A stretch of DNA of 64,000 nucleotides from Enterococcus xiangfangensis (GTDB lineage: Bacteria; Bacillota; Bacilli; Lactobacillales; Enterococcaceae): the NCBI RefSeq assembly GCF_005405365.1, contig NZ_BJDX01000002.1:248001-312000 (forward strand). The letters are read 5' to 3'. Positions 34,308 through 43,628 of the stretch are shown here, piece after piece (the stretch's first letter is position 1; each line of letters opens with the position of its first letter). The position numbers and the translations under genes are program-made. The notes under the pieces are model-generated. The model saw only the letters and a list, made by a program, of their open reading frames with translations. It did not search any database and had not been told where the DNA came from.

Positions 34308-35708
34308 CTAATTTTTATCCTTATCGTCAGAATCGCGTAAAATTTTACTAGATATCGGTTTATTTCTTTCAAATTTAAAATGGTAGATTCCTAAAAGGGC
34401 GATAAACCAAATAGGGGAGAAAATCAATGCTTCCCGCGTATCGCTAGCTAGTGCTAAAACGAACAATACAAAAGCTAAAAAGACAAAGACTAAATAATTC
34501 GTATAAGGGAAGAGCGGTAATCTAAAGGTACTCTTTGCTGCTAAAGCTGGATTCGTCTTACGATAACGCAGATGCGTAAAGACGATCATTCCCCAAATAA
34601 AAATAAAACAGATGGTCGCAATTGAACTGATCAACGTAAAAATCCGACTAGGTACGAAGAAATTCAGGAGTACGGCAATAAAGATGATCAACGTTGAAAA
34701 GATCAATGCATTGCCGGGCACGCGATTTTTAGTTAACTTAGTGAATGGTTTAGGAGCACTGCCTTCTTGAGCCAATGAACGAACCATGCGACTGGTACTG
34801 TAGATCGCGCTGTTGCAAGCAGACATAGCAGAACTTAAAACGACTAAATTGACGATTGAAGCCGCTGCTGCGATCCCAATCTCTGAAAAAACTTGGACGA
34901 AGGGGCTTTGATCTGCTGATAAACTTGACCAAGGATAGATCGACATGATCACAAACAATGATCCTAGATAGAATAAAATGATCCGCAATGGGATAGTATC
35001 GATCGCTTTTGGCAAAACTGTTTTAGGATCAGAAGTTTCTCCGCCAATCAGTCCGACTAATTCCACACCACAAAAAGCAAAAGTCGCCATTTGGAAAGAA
35101 AGTACAAAACCGCCGGCACCTTTTGGAAAGAAGCCGCCATGCTGCCATAAATTATTGATATTAACGGTACCGGCACTTGTTTTGAAACCGGTGAAGAGCA
35201 TAAATGCGCCAGCGACGATTAAAGCAATAATAGCAACTACTTTGATCAAGGCAAACCAAAATTCCAATTCACCAAAGAGTCCAACGGCTACCAGATTCAA
35301 TCCCAGCAGTATGACTAACGCAATAACTTCTGGCAACCACTGGGGAATATTGGGCAGCCAGTAGCTGACGTACATTCCAGTCGCCGTCAGATCGGCCATC
35401 GCAATAGCGATCCAGCAAAACCAATAAGTCCAGCCGGTTACAAAGGCCGCTTTTTTTCCTAAGTAATCAGCGATAAAATCAAGAAAAGAGTGGTAATTCA
35501 AGTTAGATAGCATCAATTCGCCTAAAGCGCGCATAATCAAGAAAATAATGCAACCTGTGATTGTATAAGATAGAAGGATCGATGGACCAGTTAATTGAAT
35601 GGTTTTTCCAGAACCAAGAAATAGTCCAGTGCCGATTGCTCCTCCGATTGAGATTAATTGAACGTGGCGATTTTTCAATCCTCTATCCAATTCTTCATGA
35701 CTTTCCAA
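34308..35708 (-). CDS. AAT family amino acid permease
   Basis: 466 residues, 12 membrane helices. The family signature is near the start: SIGGAIGTGLFLGSGKTI, and FCGVELVGLIGGETSDPKT in the middle. Start is TTG 35708 with AAAGGA about 9 bases upstream. The type resembles CycA/AapA (D-serine, D-alanine, glycine uptake) among proton symporters, but specificity is not certain. A CodY-like box upstream fits control by amino-acid supply. Confidence 0.85.
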   Translation of the reverse strand: MESHEELDRGLKNRHVQLISIGGAIGTGLFLGSGKTIQLTGPSILLSYTITGCIIFLIMRALGELMLSNLNYHSFLDFIADYLGKKAAFVTGWTYWFCWIAIAMADLTATGMYVSYWLPNIPQWLPEVIALVILLGLNLVAVGLFGELEFWFALIKVVAIIALIVAGAFMLFTGFKTSAGTVNINNLWQHGGFFPKGAGGFVLSFQMATFAFCGVELVGLIGGETSDPKTVLPKAIDTIPLRIILFYLGSLFVIMSIYPWSSLSADQSPFVQVFSEIGIAAAASIVNLVVLSSAMSACNSAIYSTSRMVRSLAQEGSAPKPFTKLTKNRVPGNALIFSTLIIFIAVLLNFFVPSRIFTLISSIATICFIFIWGMIVFTHLRYRKTNPALAAKSTFRLPLFPYTNYLVFVFLAFVLFVLALASDTREALIFSPIWFIALLGIYHFKFERNKPISSKILRDSDDKDKN

Positions 35709-36096
35709 TAAAATCAGTCCTTTTTTAAGAATAAAAGAAGTTTATCAGAAATCGACTTGCAGGTTAAAAAAAAATAGTTAAAATAATAAAATGATTAAAA
35801 AGTTCTGAAAATTTTAAAATAACAAAAGAATAAAAAGATTTGCCGAAGATTTCACTATAACTTGTGTCTGATAATGGTTAAAATGCTATAATATTGAAAA
35901 CTTGTGTAAGATTATCAACTCATTCATTTACTATGAGCTGAGCCGATTCAAATTGTAAAAAAAATAGTACTGCATTAAGCAGTGTCGGATTGAATTATGA
36001 AATAAATATTGCTTGTATCTTTTGCCTAGTGATGGGAAAAGAAATTTTTTCTCTTTGAAACAATTGATTACACAATAAGAAAAAGGGGGAGCCGGT
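35709..36096. promoter_or_regulatory. Divergent regulatory region with CodY-like box
   Basis: No gene in 388 bases. AAAGTTCTGAAAATT at 35799-35813 matches the CodY box in 13 of 15 positions (minus-strand orientation) upstream of the permease. For the plus-strand gene, extended -10 TGCTATAAT ends at 35892. A small hairpin ACTGC-ATTAA-GCAGT lies near 35970. Confidence 0.55.
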
Positions 36097-37059
36097 TTGA
36101 AAAAGAAAACAATCGGTTGGGTGCTATTAGGACTGGTTGTATTTGGCGCAATTAGTTTTGCTAGCTACCATATTTATCAAGAAAAAATGCTTCAGTCAGA
36201 AAAAGAGAACAAGAAGGTCTTGAATGATCGTCTGGCTGATCTTTATGAAGATCAAACGTTGGGTTACTTTAAAGCGGATATCTCGGCAGAGGCTTTTGAT
36301 GATCTGACGTCTGAAGTAAAAAATCAGCGAGGAGAGCGTCGAACTTTAGATGAGATCGCTCAGGCAAAGAAAAATTTTGAGCTTCAAACTGATTTGAATG
36401 AACTATTTGAAAGTGATGTCTTAAATGGAATGGATTTATCTGCGCACCCAGTATTGAAAACACCAAATGAAAATCAGATCCAAACATTAAAGAACCAAGC
36501 AAACGAAAGTTCCGCCAAAGACAAAGAGTGGGGTCAAGATATTACTATGCTGTTAGGTATCGCGGAAACTCAAGCGAAAGATTTTACGGCTGCAGAAAAC
36601 GATGTGAAAAATTTGGTCAATAAAGGAAGCGAGCTGACCTTATCGGACTATTTAACAGGGGTCAAAACATTAGCTGTTTTGCCCGACGGTAAATTCAAAC
36701 AACAACTTTTAGATCAATTAGCACCAGTCAAAAATCAATTAGCCAATGAAAATGCTAGTTTTGCAACTCAGATTCAGAAAAGCGATGCCTCGATGGAAAC
36801 TGCTAGAAAGAGTTATCAAGAGCGGCAGGCAAAAGTGTTGGCCGAGCGCAACAAAGAGCTTACGGCGTTAAAAAAAGACTTAGCTAAAAAACAAGCGACC
36901 TATGATTCATATAAAGATCTTCTCGAGTCAATCGAGGACAGTAAAAAAGATGAATCTTCACGTAAAGATTCAGAAAAGGAGTCGCGTTCTCGTGAGTCAG
37001 ATTCTGAATCCAGCTCATCTTCTGACGCAGAGTCTTCAGATTCAGTAGAAGAAGAATAG
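36097..37059 (+). CDS. Single-pass membrane protein with extracellular coiled coil and Ser/Glu tail
   Basis: 320 residues from TTG 36097 (AAGGGGGA 6 bases upstream). Residues 7-27 form one membrane helix with a short KKK N terminus inside, so the rest is outside. Residues about 225-285 are a coiled coil (Lys/Glu/Ala-rich). The last 40 residues are mostly Ser, Glu, Asp and Arg. No LPxTG. I do not recognise the family. It converges on a class A PBP gene that also has a coiled-coil extension, so a role in wall growth is possible but unproven. Confidence 0.6.
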   Translation: MKKKTIGWVLLGLVVFGAISFASYHIYQEKMLQSEKENKKVLNDRLADLYEDQTLGYFKADISAEAFDDLTSEVKNQRGERRTLDEIAQAKKNFELQTDLNELFESDVLNGMDLSAHPVLKTPNENQIQTLKNQANESSAKDKEWGQDITMLLGIAETQAKDFTAAENDVKNLVNKGSELTLSDYLTGVKTLAVLPDGKFKQQLLDQLAPVKNQLANENASFATQIQKSDASMETARKSYQERQAKVLAERNKELTALKKDLAKKQATYDSYKDLLESIEDSKKDESSRKDSEKESRSRESDSESSSSSDAESSDSVEEE

Positions 37060-37087
37060 TTTAAAATGAAATTGCTTTAGAGCAATA

Positions 37088-37128
37088 GCAAAAGGATGTG
37101 ACAAATTTTTTGTCACATCCTTTTTTTG
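37088..37128. terminator. Terminator between the coiled-coil protein and PBP genes
   Basis: AAAGGATGTGACAAA-TTT-TTTGTCACATCCTTT with T7 on the plus side; TGTGACA core. Confidence 0.9.
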
Positions 37129-37171
37129 TATAGGTATTCTGATCGCTTCTATAATAAAATAAAAATTTTTT

Positions 37172-39736
37172 TTAATCTCTTGCCTCGTCTAGTTGTTTCT
37201 TCAACTCGCTGATTTGTTTATCAAGGTCTTTGCTTTGAGTTTTCGCCTCACTGATTTGGCTTTTTATGGTGTTTAGTTCCGAATTACGTTCTGCTTTTTC
37301 GTGGGCATACTCAACTTCTTTGTTCCGATAGACATTGGTATATTGATCAGAAAGTGATCCGCCTGAAGGTTCAACTTGTTGGATCAAGGTGAAGACTTGT
37401 TGAGCATATTGATCAAAAATCTGCCAATTGTCTTGTGTATCAGTCACGATGATCTCAAGCTGACTGAGTGTATCGATTCGTTCAGAGATCAATTGATTAC
37501 TAAAAGTCGAGGCTTCTTCGACCATGGGTGTATTCAATTTTGCTGCGGTTAATTCATTGGCTTTTTGTTTTGCTAATGTATCAATATTGGCAGTTGCTGC
37601 TTGCAAGGCATTTTTCCGAGTTTCTAAGACTTGTTTCGTTTGGCTGGAACGAGTGACTAATTGGTTATCAACTTTTTGTACAGAAGCAGGCATTTGGAAA
37701 TCGACATCTTCCTTTCCGTTGTTCAGAAGATCCATTGTTTGTTTAAAAATCTCCTTTGTTGCCTGTCCGACACTTGCGTTGTCTTGCGGTTGCGGTGTAT
37801 CATCCCCCGCCCAGACAGCCACAGTGTAATAAGGAGTAGCACCCACGGTCCATAGATCCTTGGCTTCATCAGTCGTACCCGTTTTAACCGCCCAATACTG
37901 ATTATGTGCTAAGTTTAAACTAGCCGCTGTGCCGTCTGCATTTTGATGCACAGCTTTCATCGTATCGATTGTTAAATACGCGGCATCATCACTATAGATT
38001 TTTTGCTGTGTAAGATCGTCTTGCGTAAATATTTCTTGACCGGTATCTTTGCGTTTGATCGTGTTGATATTCAGCGGTGCTCGATAATTTCCTTGATTTA
38101 CGAGCGTTGCGATGCCGCTAGCCATTTCTTGCGTAGTAGCCCCATAAGTCATCCCGCCGACAGCAATGATCGGGTTATCGTCTCCGACATCAAGACCAGT
38201 AAATTGCATTTGCGCAAGCGGCTGGTAGATCGGTTCTTTCAGTTCCGTGCGATTTTCTTCGGCTAATTTATAAGCCACGACATTAGAAGAGATTGCTAAC
38301 GCGTTGCGTAACGTCAGATTTCCTTTTGAAGCATTGTAAACATTATTAGGGTAGGTACTATTTGGGCGATCATCTGAGACAGTTGTTGTTTCTAACAAAC
38401 CGCGTTCATATGCTGGAGCGTAAGAAACGAGTGGTTTGATCGCAGACCCAGGTTGACGATAGGAAAGAAAAGCTCGGTTATAATTATTGCCTTCTTCACC
38501 ACGACCGCCGATACTTGCCACGACATTGCCCGTTTGATTATCAATCACAGTCATCGCCGCCTGTTTTGTATATAGGCTATTTTCGCCGCGATCTTGCCAA
38601 GCATTCATAGTGTTGCTGAGGATGCTTTGTAATTGATCATGCAGCGCAGTATCAATATTTGTGCTGATTTGATAGCCGCCGGAGATGATTCGTTGATAAA
38701 CTTTGTTATATGCAACTTTGTATTCTTTATTGTAACGTTCTTCTTCTTCTTTTGAATCAAACTGGTATTGGAAGCGGAAGTCTTGCTGTCCCATTAAGAC
38801 TTTGGCAGCAGAATCAACGGCTAGAGCGACCTCATTGCTGTCTAGTTGATTATTTAGCGCATTACTGTGGATCTTCGCCGTGAAGTCATCTGCTACAGCT
38901 TTTTCATATTGTTTATTCGTAATGTAGCCTTGTGCGTTCATTTCTTTTAAGATCAGTTTGGCACGTTTCAAAGCATTTTGCTTATTAGTCGTTGGGTCAA
39001 AAATTCCAGGATTATTAGTAACGCCAATCAATGTCGCTTTTTCTAGCAGACTTGTATCATTAATCGATTGACCAAAGTAAACTTTTGCCGCAGCATTAAT
39101 TCCATAAGCACCGTGACCAAAATAAACATTGTTTAAATAATATTCTAAAATTTGATGTTTCGTGAAGCGTTTTTCTAACGCTTGCGCCATGACCATTTCT
39201 TCCACTTTACGCGAGATTGAGACTTCAGGGGTCAAATAAATATTTTTGACCAGCTGTTGAGTAATTGTTGATGCCCCACGAACGCCTTTCCCGGTAGCGG
39301 CATTCAATGCGATGGTCAATAAACCTTGTGTATCTACGCCGTGGTGTTCATAAAAACGTTTGTCTTCGATCGAGATCAGAGCTTGCGAAACTAACGGATC
39401 CATTTTTTTATAAGTTAGATAATCACGTTCTTGAGTCTTGAGCTCTTTGATCGTTTGACCATTTTTATCTAGAATCGTTGTAGGGTGGTGCTGTTTGAAG
39501 TCGCTCTCTTGAATTTTTGCCGCATGTTCTTCTCCGGCATCGATGGCAGCTGTTACTTCTTTTCCATATTTTTGGAAGAAAAAAATAGTTCCAGTAATGA
39601 TCAGTAAAATCATCACTGCAAGAATACTCAGCGAGATTTTAGTTGATTTCGCTAGCTTTTTACGGGATGCTTTTTTTTTCTGCTTCTTTGTTTTATTATC
39701 TAATTTTTTCTGATGTCGTTCTTGTCTCTTCGCCAT
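37172..39736 (-). CDS. Class A penicillin-binding protein (transglycosylase/transpeptidase)
   Basis: 854 residues. A basic N terminus (about 30 Lys/Arg-rich residues) precedes one membrane helix at 33-53. The GT51 domain carries SIEDKRFYEHHG and GASTITQQLVKN. The transpeptidase has S431-A-I-K434, SSN (in AISSNVVAY) and K618-T-G. After about residue 690 comes an unusual 160-residue extension ending in a coiled coil (KSQISEAKTQSKDLDKQI). It polymerises and cross-links peptidoglycan outside the membrane. It may correspond to the PbpF/PBP1b or PbpZ enzymes of enterococci; which one is unclear. Confidence 0.9.
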   Translation of the reverse strand: MAKRQERHQKKLDNKTKKQKKKASRKKLAKSTKISLSILAVMILLIITGTIFFFQKYGKEVTAAIDAGEEHAAKIQESDFKQHHPTTILDKNGQTIKELKTQERDYLTYKKMDPLVSQALISIEDKRFYEHHGVDTQGLLTIALNAATGKGVRGASTITQQLVKNIYLTPEVSISRKVEEMVMAQALEKRFTKHQILEYYLNNVYFGHGAYGINAAAKVYFGQSINDTSLLEKATLIGVTNNPGIFDPTTNKQNALKRAKLILKEMNAQGYITNKQYEKAVADDFTAKIHSNALNNQLDSNEVALAVDSAAKVLMGQQDFRFQYQFDSKEEEERYNKEYKVAYNKVYQRIISGGYQISTNIDTALHDQLQSILSNTMNAWQDRGENSLYTKQAAMTVIDNQTGNVVASIGGRGEEGNNYNRAFLSYRQPGSAIKPLVSYAPAYERGLLETTTVSDDRPNSTYPNNVYNASKGNLTLRNALAISSNVVAYKLAEENRTELKEPIYQPLAQMQFTGLDVGDDNPIIAVGGMTYGATTQEMASGIATLVNQGNYRAPLNINTIKRKDTGQEIFTQDDLTQQKIYSDDAAYLTIDTMKAVHQNADGTAASLNLAHNQYWAVKTGTTDEAKDLWTVGATPYYTVAVWAGDDTPQPQDNASVGQATKEIFKQTMDLLNNGKEDVDFQMPASVQKVDNQLVTRSSQTKQVLETRKNALQAATANIDTLAKQKANELTAAKLNTPMVEEASTFSNQLISERIDTLSQLEIIVTDTQDNWQIFDQYAQQVFTLIQQVEPSGGSLSDQYTNVYRNKEVEYAHEKAERNSELNTIKSQISEAKTQSKDLDKQISELKKQLDEARD

Positions 39737-39866
39737 ATCCGCCTGTCCTTATAAAATCATTTCTTCTAGTGTAATGGAAAATGATTAGAATGACTATCAT
39801 ATTCATATTTTTCCAAGGAAAAATTTAGATTATCTATAAAAATAAAAAGAGAATTGCTAGAAATAC

Positions 39867-39895
39867 TTGACGCTTGCTGCATTAGTCGCCACAAT
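39867..39895 (+). promoter_or_regulatory. Promoter of the gene at 39917
   Basis: TTGACG (39867-39872), 17 bases, CACAAT (39890-39895). Confidence 0.55.
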
Positions 39896-39916
39896 AAGGA
39901 TGAAATGAGGTGACTT

Positions 39917-40867
39917 ATGAACACGTCAAAAAAATGGTTGGTTTTTTGGGGCGTTCTAGCTGCGCTATTCGTGGGCTCTTTTGGGATCATATTGAGTGGG
40001 AATTTTCCGCAGTTTACGATTCCCTTCAGTGTCTTCGCCAGTGAGGATAAAACAGAGAAAAAAGAAGAATTGCCAAAACTAAAAATAGTAGCACTTAGAG
40101 AGATCAACGATCAAGAATTATTAAAGCAGCAAACAGAAAAAGTGGCGGCTTTAAATCAGGCATTTAAAGACAACGCCAGCTTTTCAAGTTCGCAGGCAAT
40201 GGCAGATACAATCGAAGAAATCTATGGGGCAGCTAAAGATGAAAAAAATAGCTTTAAGCTTTATCGGAAAATCTATCCTATGGTGAGTTCGGAGGAGAGC
40301 GGGTTTGTCACTGTGAGCCTGATCGGTTTTGGTCAACGGTTAGTCGACGATCAGCCGATGATGATCCAACGTCAAATCTGGAGTTTTACAGATACTAGCG
40401 GAGCACGCCATGACTACACGGTGAGTCTGCGATTCAATGACCAAGAGTTGACAGCGTTGACTGCTGAAGAAGGCGGAGAGGCTGCATCAGTTATTACTAA
40501 TGATGATACTTATCTAGATAAGTCAGCTGATTTTGAGACTGCCTGGTCAGAGTTGGTTCGTCGCGGGACGGACATCCAGCTCTATCGTGAAATGAAAAAA
40601 GACGGTATGGATAGTGATCAAACCGAATTTAAAGCGTTAGAAAAGAGTATCGCAGTAACGGATCCAAGTGGATTTTTTGCATTGTTCGACGCGACTCGCG
40701 GCGATCTTACCCATGCGTATTTATCCGGATTTTACCACACGAATACCCCGACAGACGGGCAATCAGATTATTACTTCCGAGTACCGACTTCTGAAAAAAA
40801 AGTAGCAGAGTTTCTAGTCGTTTACGATCGCTTGCAGCAAAAAATCGTATCGATCAACCGTCGATGA
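39917..40867 (+). CDS. Membrane-anchored extracytoplasmic hypothetical protein
   Basis: 316 residues. One N-terminal hydrophobic helix (about residues 7-28, followed by FASEDKTEKKEE) acts as signal anchor; it could also be cleaved after VFA. The rest is soluble and mixed alpha/beta with no motif I recognise. GAGGTGAC lies upstream of the ATG. It is divergent from the PBP gene, so it may belong to envelope functions, but this is only context. Confidence 0.6.
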   Translation: MNTSKKWLVFWGVLAALFVGSFGIILSGNFPQFTIPFSVFASEDKTEKKEELPKLKIVALREINDQELLKQQTEKVAALNQAFKDNASFSSSQAMADTIEEIYGAAKDEKNSFKLYRKIYPMVSSEESGFVTVSLIGFGQRLVDDQPMMIQRQIWSFTDTSGARHDYTVSLRFNDQELTALTAEEGGEAASVITNDDTYLDKSADFETAWSELVRRGTDIQLYREMKKDGMDSDQTEFKALEKSIAVTDPSGFFALFDATRGDLTHAYLSGFYHTNTPTDGQSDYYFRVPTSEKKVAEFLVVYDRLQQKIVSINRR

Positions 40868-40869
40868 GT

Positions 40870-40911
40870 ACAAAAAAGTGTTAGGAGCATGTGCTTCTAA
40901 CACTTTTTTTA
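40870..40911. terminator. Bidirectional terminator
   Basis: AAAAAAGTGTTAGGAGCA and TGCTTCTAACACTTTTTTT arms (one mismatch). The stop of the convergent editing gene lies in its T-run. Confidence 0.85.
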
Positions 40912-41445
40912 ATCGATAATGAGAGCCTCATGACCTGTTTCCGGTAAAAATTTTTCAAATAAATCTGCAGTCTTTAGTTTCATATAATTTGTAACGGAGC
41001 CAGAACTGCAGCCATACCATTCCCGTTTGGCAACGGATTGGTCGAAAACTAACTGAATTTCATGATTGGGGTCCTTTAACAAACTAAAAATGGTCGCTGC
41101 GCCGGGAATGACACCTAAGCGTTCATTGAGCAAGTCAATAGAAGCAAAGGAGACACGGGGGATCGCTAGTTTTTTACCGAATTCTTTTGTAACAAATTTA
41201 AAGTTTGCCGGTGTGATATAAAGATAGAACTTCGTTTTTTTCTGATTACATAAAAAAATCGTTTTTACAACTTCGATTCCTAAGCGAGCATCAATATCAA
41301 GACAATCTTCCATTGTTACCGCTTCACCGGTTGCTACTTGATAAAAGGGAATCTCTAACGTTGTTAATGTTTCGTAGGTCATCTTTTCCAATTCCGAGCC
41401 AAACTCAGTCGGTGGGGTAGTCTGTATGTCGCTTACGTAAACCAT
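40909..41445 (-). CDS. ProX/PrdX-type prolyl-tRNA editing domain protein (YbaK family)
   Basis: 178 residues from ATG 41445 (AAGGAGG 6 bases upstream); longer N-terminal readings pass the ribosome site. The YbaK/ProXp fold is seen in VKTIFLCNQKKTKFYLYI, KKLAIPRVSFAS, and GVIPGAATIFSLL. These free-standing editing proteins hydrolyse wrongly charged tRNAs, usually Ala-tRNA(Pro) for ProX/PrdX. No prolyl-tRNA synthetase is adjacent. The call to PrdX rather than EbsC/YbaK is by motif memory. Confidence 0.75.
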   Translation of the reverse strand: MVYVSDIQTTPPTEFGSELEKMTYETLTTLEIPFYQVATGEAVTMEDCLDIDARLGIEVVKTIFLCNQKKTKFYLYITPANFKFVTKEFGKKLAIPRVSFASIDLLNERLGVIPGAATIFSLLKDPNHEIQLVFDQSVAKREWYGCSSGSVTNYMKLKTADLFEKFLPETGHEALIID

Positions 41446-41516
41446 AGCGGCCTCCTTTTTACTTGTGATTAATAATACAATACTTGTTTTTGAATCGTTT
41501 CTCAAGTTGAACGTGA

Positions 41517-42968
41517 TTATTTCGGCTGTTTAGCTAAATCTTTTTTCACAAGTGCTGCTAAAATCATTTCGATGTCATGGTAATCCGTCTCAGAAATATT
41601 GGAGCGAATGATGATCGATTCTTGACCCTCGAGCAGAAAACTTTTACAGGTCGGGGAGGTACCGATAATCAGCTGGGCCGCTTTCGGATCTTCGACAAAC
41701 TGCAATCGGTATCGATTCTTGAAATACAAACGAATTCTTTGGCGAATAAAAATACTAAACAATTCACTATATTCAGAAAAAGCATACACTGATATTTCTG
41801 GTAAACAGTTTTCTAAAGAAAAAAGAGTCACACAAGTTAAAAACGAGTAGACGCGCAGCTGGTTTCGATCATAATCGGGAACTGCTCGAGTAAGGTCGTC
41901 CCAAAATGCTTCAAACCGGCGAAAGTAGTAAGGAAATTGAGTGCGTACACAATTGAGCGCAACACTGCTTCTCAGCCGGTCGATCATTGAATCATTTAAC
42001 TTGAAAAAATTTAGGGCGGCATAGTGTCGCTTGATTTTTTGCGCGACAAATTCTTGTTCACGGCGATCTAACGGTCTAAAATGATGTGAAAAACAGTCTA
42101 CCCATTGACAGACAGCTCGCTCTAGGAAAGGTTCATTTAGCGTTTTTTTAGTAGCAAGTTCAAAATCGGTCAAAAAAGAACTATAAAGAGCATAAAGAAA
42201 AAAATGCCAGTCATTTGTGTTCCAATTTCTTAAATAAATTGGTTTTTTGGGGTAGTCGAAATGCTCCAACTGCTCTTTTTCATCACTGGTGAAAAGAAGT
42301 TCGCCCTTTTGGCTGAGGGATTGATTGACAATCAGTAGCCAGAAACCGATGATTTCTAAGTTCGTCGGGTTGCTTATGAGTTTTAAATCAGCTTCGATTT
42401 GTCGGGCGATTTGTAAATAGGCATCTGGATTGATCCATTCAATTTGATTGAACTGATGATACAGTTCTCTAATAAAGAGATAATAAAAACGTCGGATATC
42501 GATTTCTCGTCCTTTTAAACTGATTTTAGCTGAACAGGAAATGTAAAGATCATAGTCAGTCAGCCCCTGATTGATTTCTCTGATTTTTCGACGCAGTTTT
42601 GATTCACTGATATTTTTATCCATACAAAATTGAATAGCTGAAATTTTTCTTTTTGCTAAAATTGCGTGGAGGATCTCGCAAGCGAGATCGTGTTGGTAAA
42701 GATAACTGGTCAATGATTGCAGATTTGTAGAAGATCGGTCTAATTGAATACCACGGCCATTATCCATACGCAATTTCAATGAATAATCGTCATCAGTATA
42801 AAGCTTGTCGATGATTGTTTGCAGTTCTTTGCAATTTACCCGAATCGTACCTAGACTAGCGGAACCAATTTTTGCTTGCAATTCTTTCAAGGAGGTTGGT
42901 TCTTGTAAGCCGTCCAAAATCTCGATGATCTGAATCTTCAACAATGTGTTTCGATCCATCTCAAGCAT
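41517..42968 (-). CDS. Mga/AtxA-like virulence-type regulator
   Basis: 483 residues from ATG 42968 (GGAGGAG 6 bases upstream). Two helix-turn-helix segments lie in the first 170 residues (LKELQAKIGSASLGTIRVNC; ISAIQFCMDKNISESKLRRK), then PRD-like helical regions, then an EIIB-like C-terminal part (AAQLIIGTSPTCKSF). Proteins with this layout (Mga, AtxA, MafR of E. faecalis) control surface and carbohydrate genes and respond to PTS phosphorylation at PRD histidines. The target genes are not evident here. It is closest to no PTS gene in this stretch. Confidence 0.75.
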   Translation of the reverse strand: MLEMDRNTLLKIQIIEILDGLQEPTSLKELQAKIGSASLGTIRVNCKELQTIIDKLYTDDDYSLKLRMDNGRGIQLDRSSTNLQSLTSYLYQHDLACEILHAILAKRKISAIQFCMDKNISESKLRRKIREINQGLTDYDLYISCSAKISLKGREIDIRRFYYLFIRELYHQFNQIEWINPDAYLQIARQIEADLKLISNPTNLEIIGFWLLIVNQSLSQKGELLFTSDEKEQLEHFDYPKKPIYLRNWNTNDWHFFLYALYSSFLTDFELATKKTLNEPFLERAVCQWVDCFSHHFRPLDRREQEFVAQKIKRHYAALNFFKLNDSMIDRLRSSVALNCVRTQFPYYFRRFEAFWDDLTRAVPDYDRNQLRVYSFLTCVTLFSLENCLPEISVYAFSEYSELFSIFIRQRIRLYFKNRYRLQFVEDPKAAQLIIGTSPTCKSFLLEGQESIIIRSNISETDYHDIEMILAALVKKDLAKQPK

Positions 42969-43363
42969 AAAATTCTCCTCCAATCGTATTAAATAATCGG
43001 CAACACCGTTTTATATAATAAGTTAAAATAATATTTAATACAAATTAAACGCTGTCAAGTGATAAAAAAACAAATTTATGCTTAAATAATAAAATGTTTT
43101 TATGATATAACTATAGTTATGATTATGTTCGTTAAATATTATCTAAAAAAAACTGAAAATAGCAGTCTGAGCTTTTTGAGAGGGGAAATTTTGCTTTTTT
43201 CGTCGCTAAGCGATATCTGAGGATAACGACAAGAAGAGGGACTACGCTCAGTGAAGGGGAGTTGCGTGCGGTCTTTTTTCAAACAATTCGATTAGATTTT
43301 TTGGACTTTGCTTGCTGACACAAATATTTCAAGTTACACTAAAATAAAAAAGGAAGTGGCCTT
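42969..43363. other. Gene-free region between the Mga-like gene and a small membrane protein
   Basis: The half next to the Mga-like gene is AT-rich and contains a 14-base palindrome ATAACTATAGTTAT at 43107-43120, a possible operator. The right half, about 43190-43285, is much more GC-rich, with GGACTACGC...GCGTGCGGTC pairing and TCTTTTTTC after it, so it may end a small transcript. No protein frame is convincing. Confidence 0.4.
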
Positions 43364-43534
43364 TTGTATTTGATCATATTAGTAGTTTTTGTCATTTTAG
43401 TAGGAGCATATAATATTTATCTCAACCTTGCACGCCGTAAGAAGAAAAAGGTGACACCTTTGATGGTGAATATCCAAGTGACATTGAATATTGTATTAGT
43501 TATTGCAGGGTTGCTTTATTTGATTTTTGGATAA
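43364..43534 (+). CDS. Small two-helix membrane protein (56 aa)
   Basis: TTG at 43364 preceded by AGGAAG (7 bases). It translates to MYLIILVVFVILVGAYNIYL, a basic turn ARRKKKKVTP, and a second hydrophobic helix ending LLYLIFG. Two membrane helices with a positive loop between them place both ends outside. Family not recognised. The stop runs into a structured terminator region. Confidence 0.6.
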   Translation: MYLIILVVFVILVGAYNIYLNLARRKKKKVTPLMVNIQVTLNIVLVIAGLLYLIFG

Positions 43535-43535
43535 A

Positions 43536-43628
43536 AAAAGAGGAAGACAAGAAGTGGAACTTCACTAGTTAGATGTAAAAAGCTAACTTCGTGAGTGGTT
43601 CAACAGCTGTCATTCCTCTTTTTTTAAC
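43536..43628. terminator. Long imperfect palindrome acting as bidirectional terminator
   Basis: AAAAAAAGAGGAA at the left pairs with ATTCCTCTTTTTTT at the right; inner AGTTAG/CTAACT and GTGGAAC/GTTCAAC segments give a branched structure about 90 bases long between convergent genes. Possibly a small dispersed element (see findings). Confidence 0.55.

Noticed and set aside
39766..40107. 113-codon minus-strand frame between the PBP gene and the anchored protein gene
   Set aside because: It is an out-of-frame shadow over the start and promoter of the gene at 39917.
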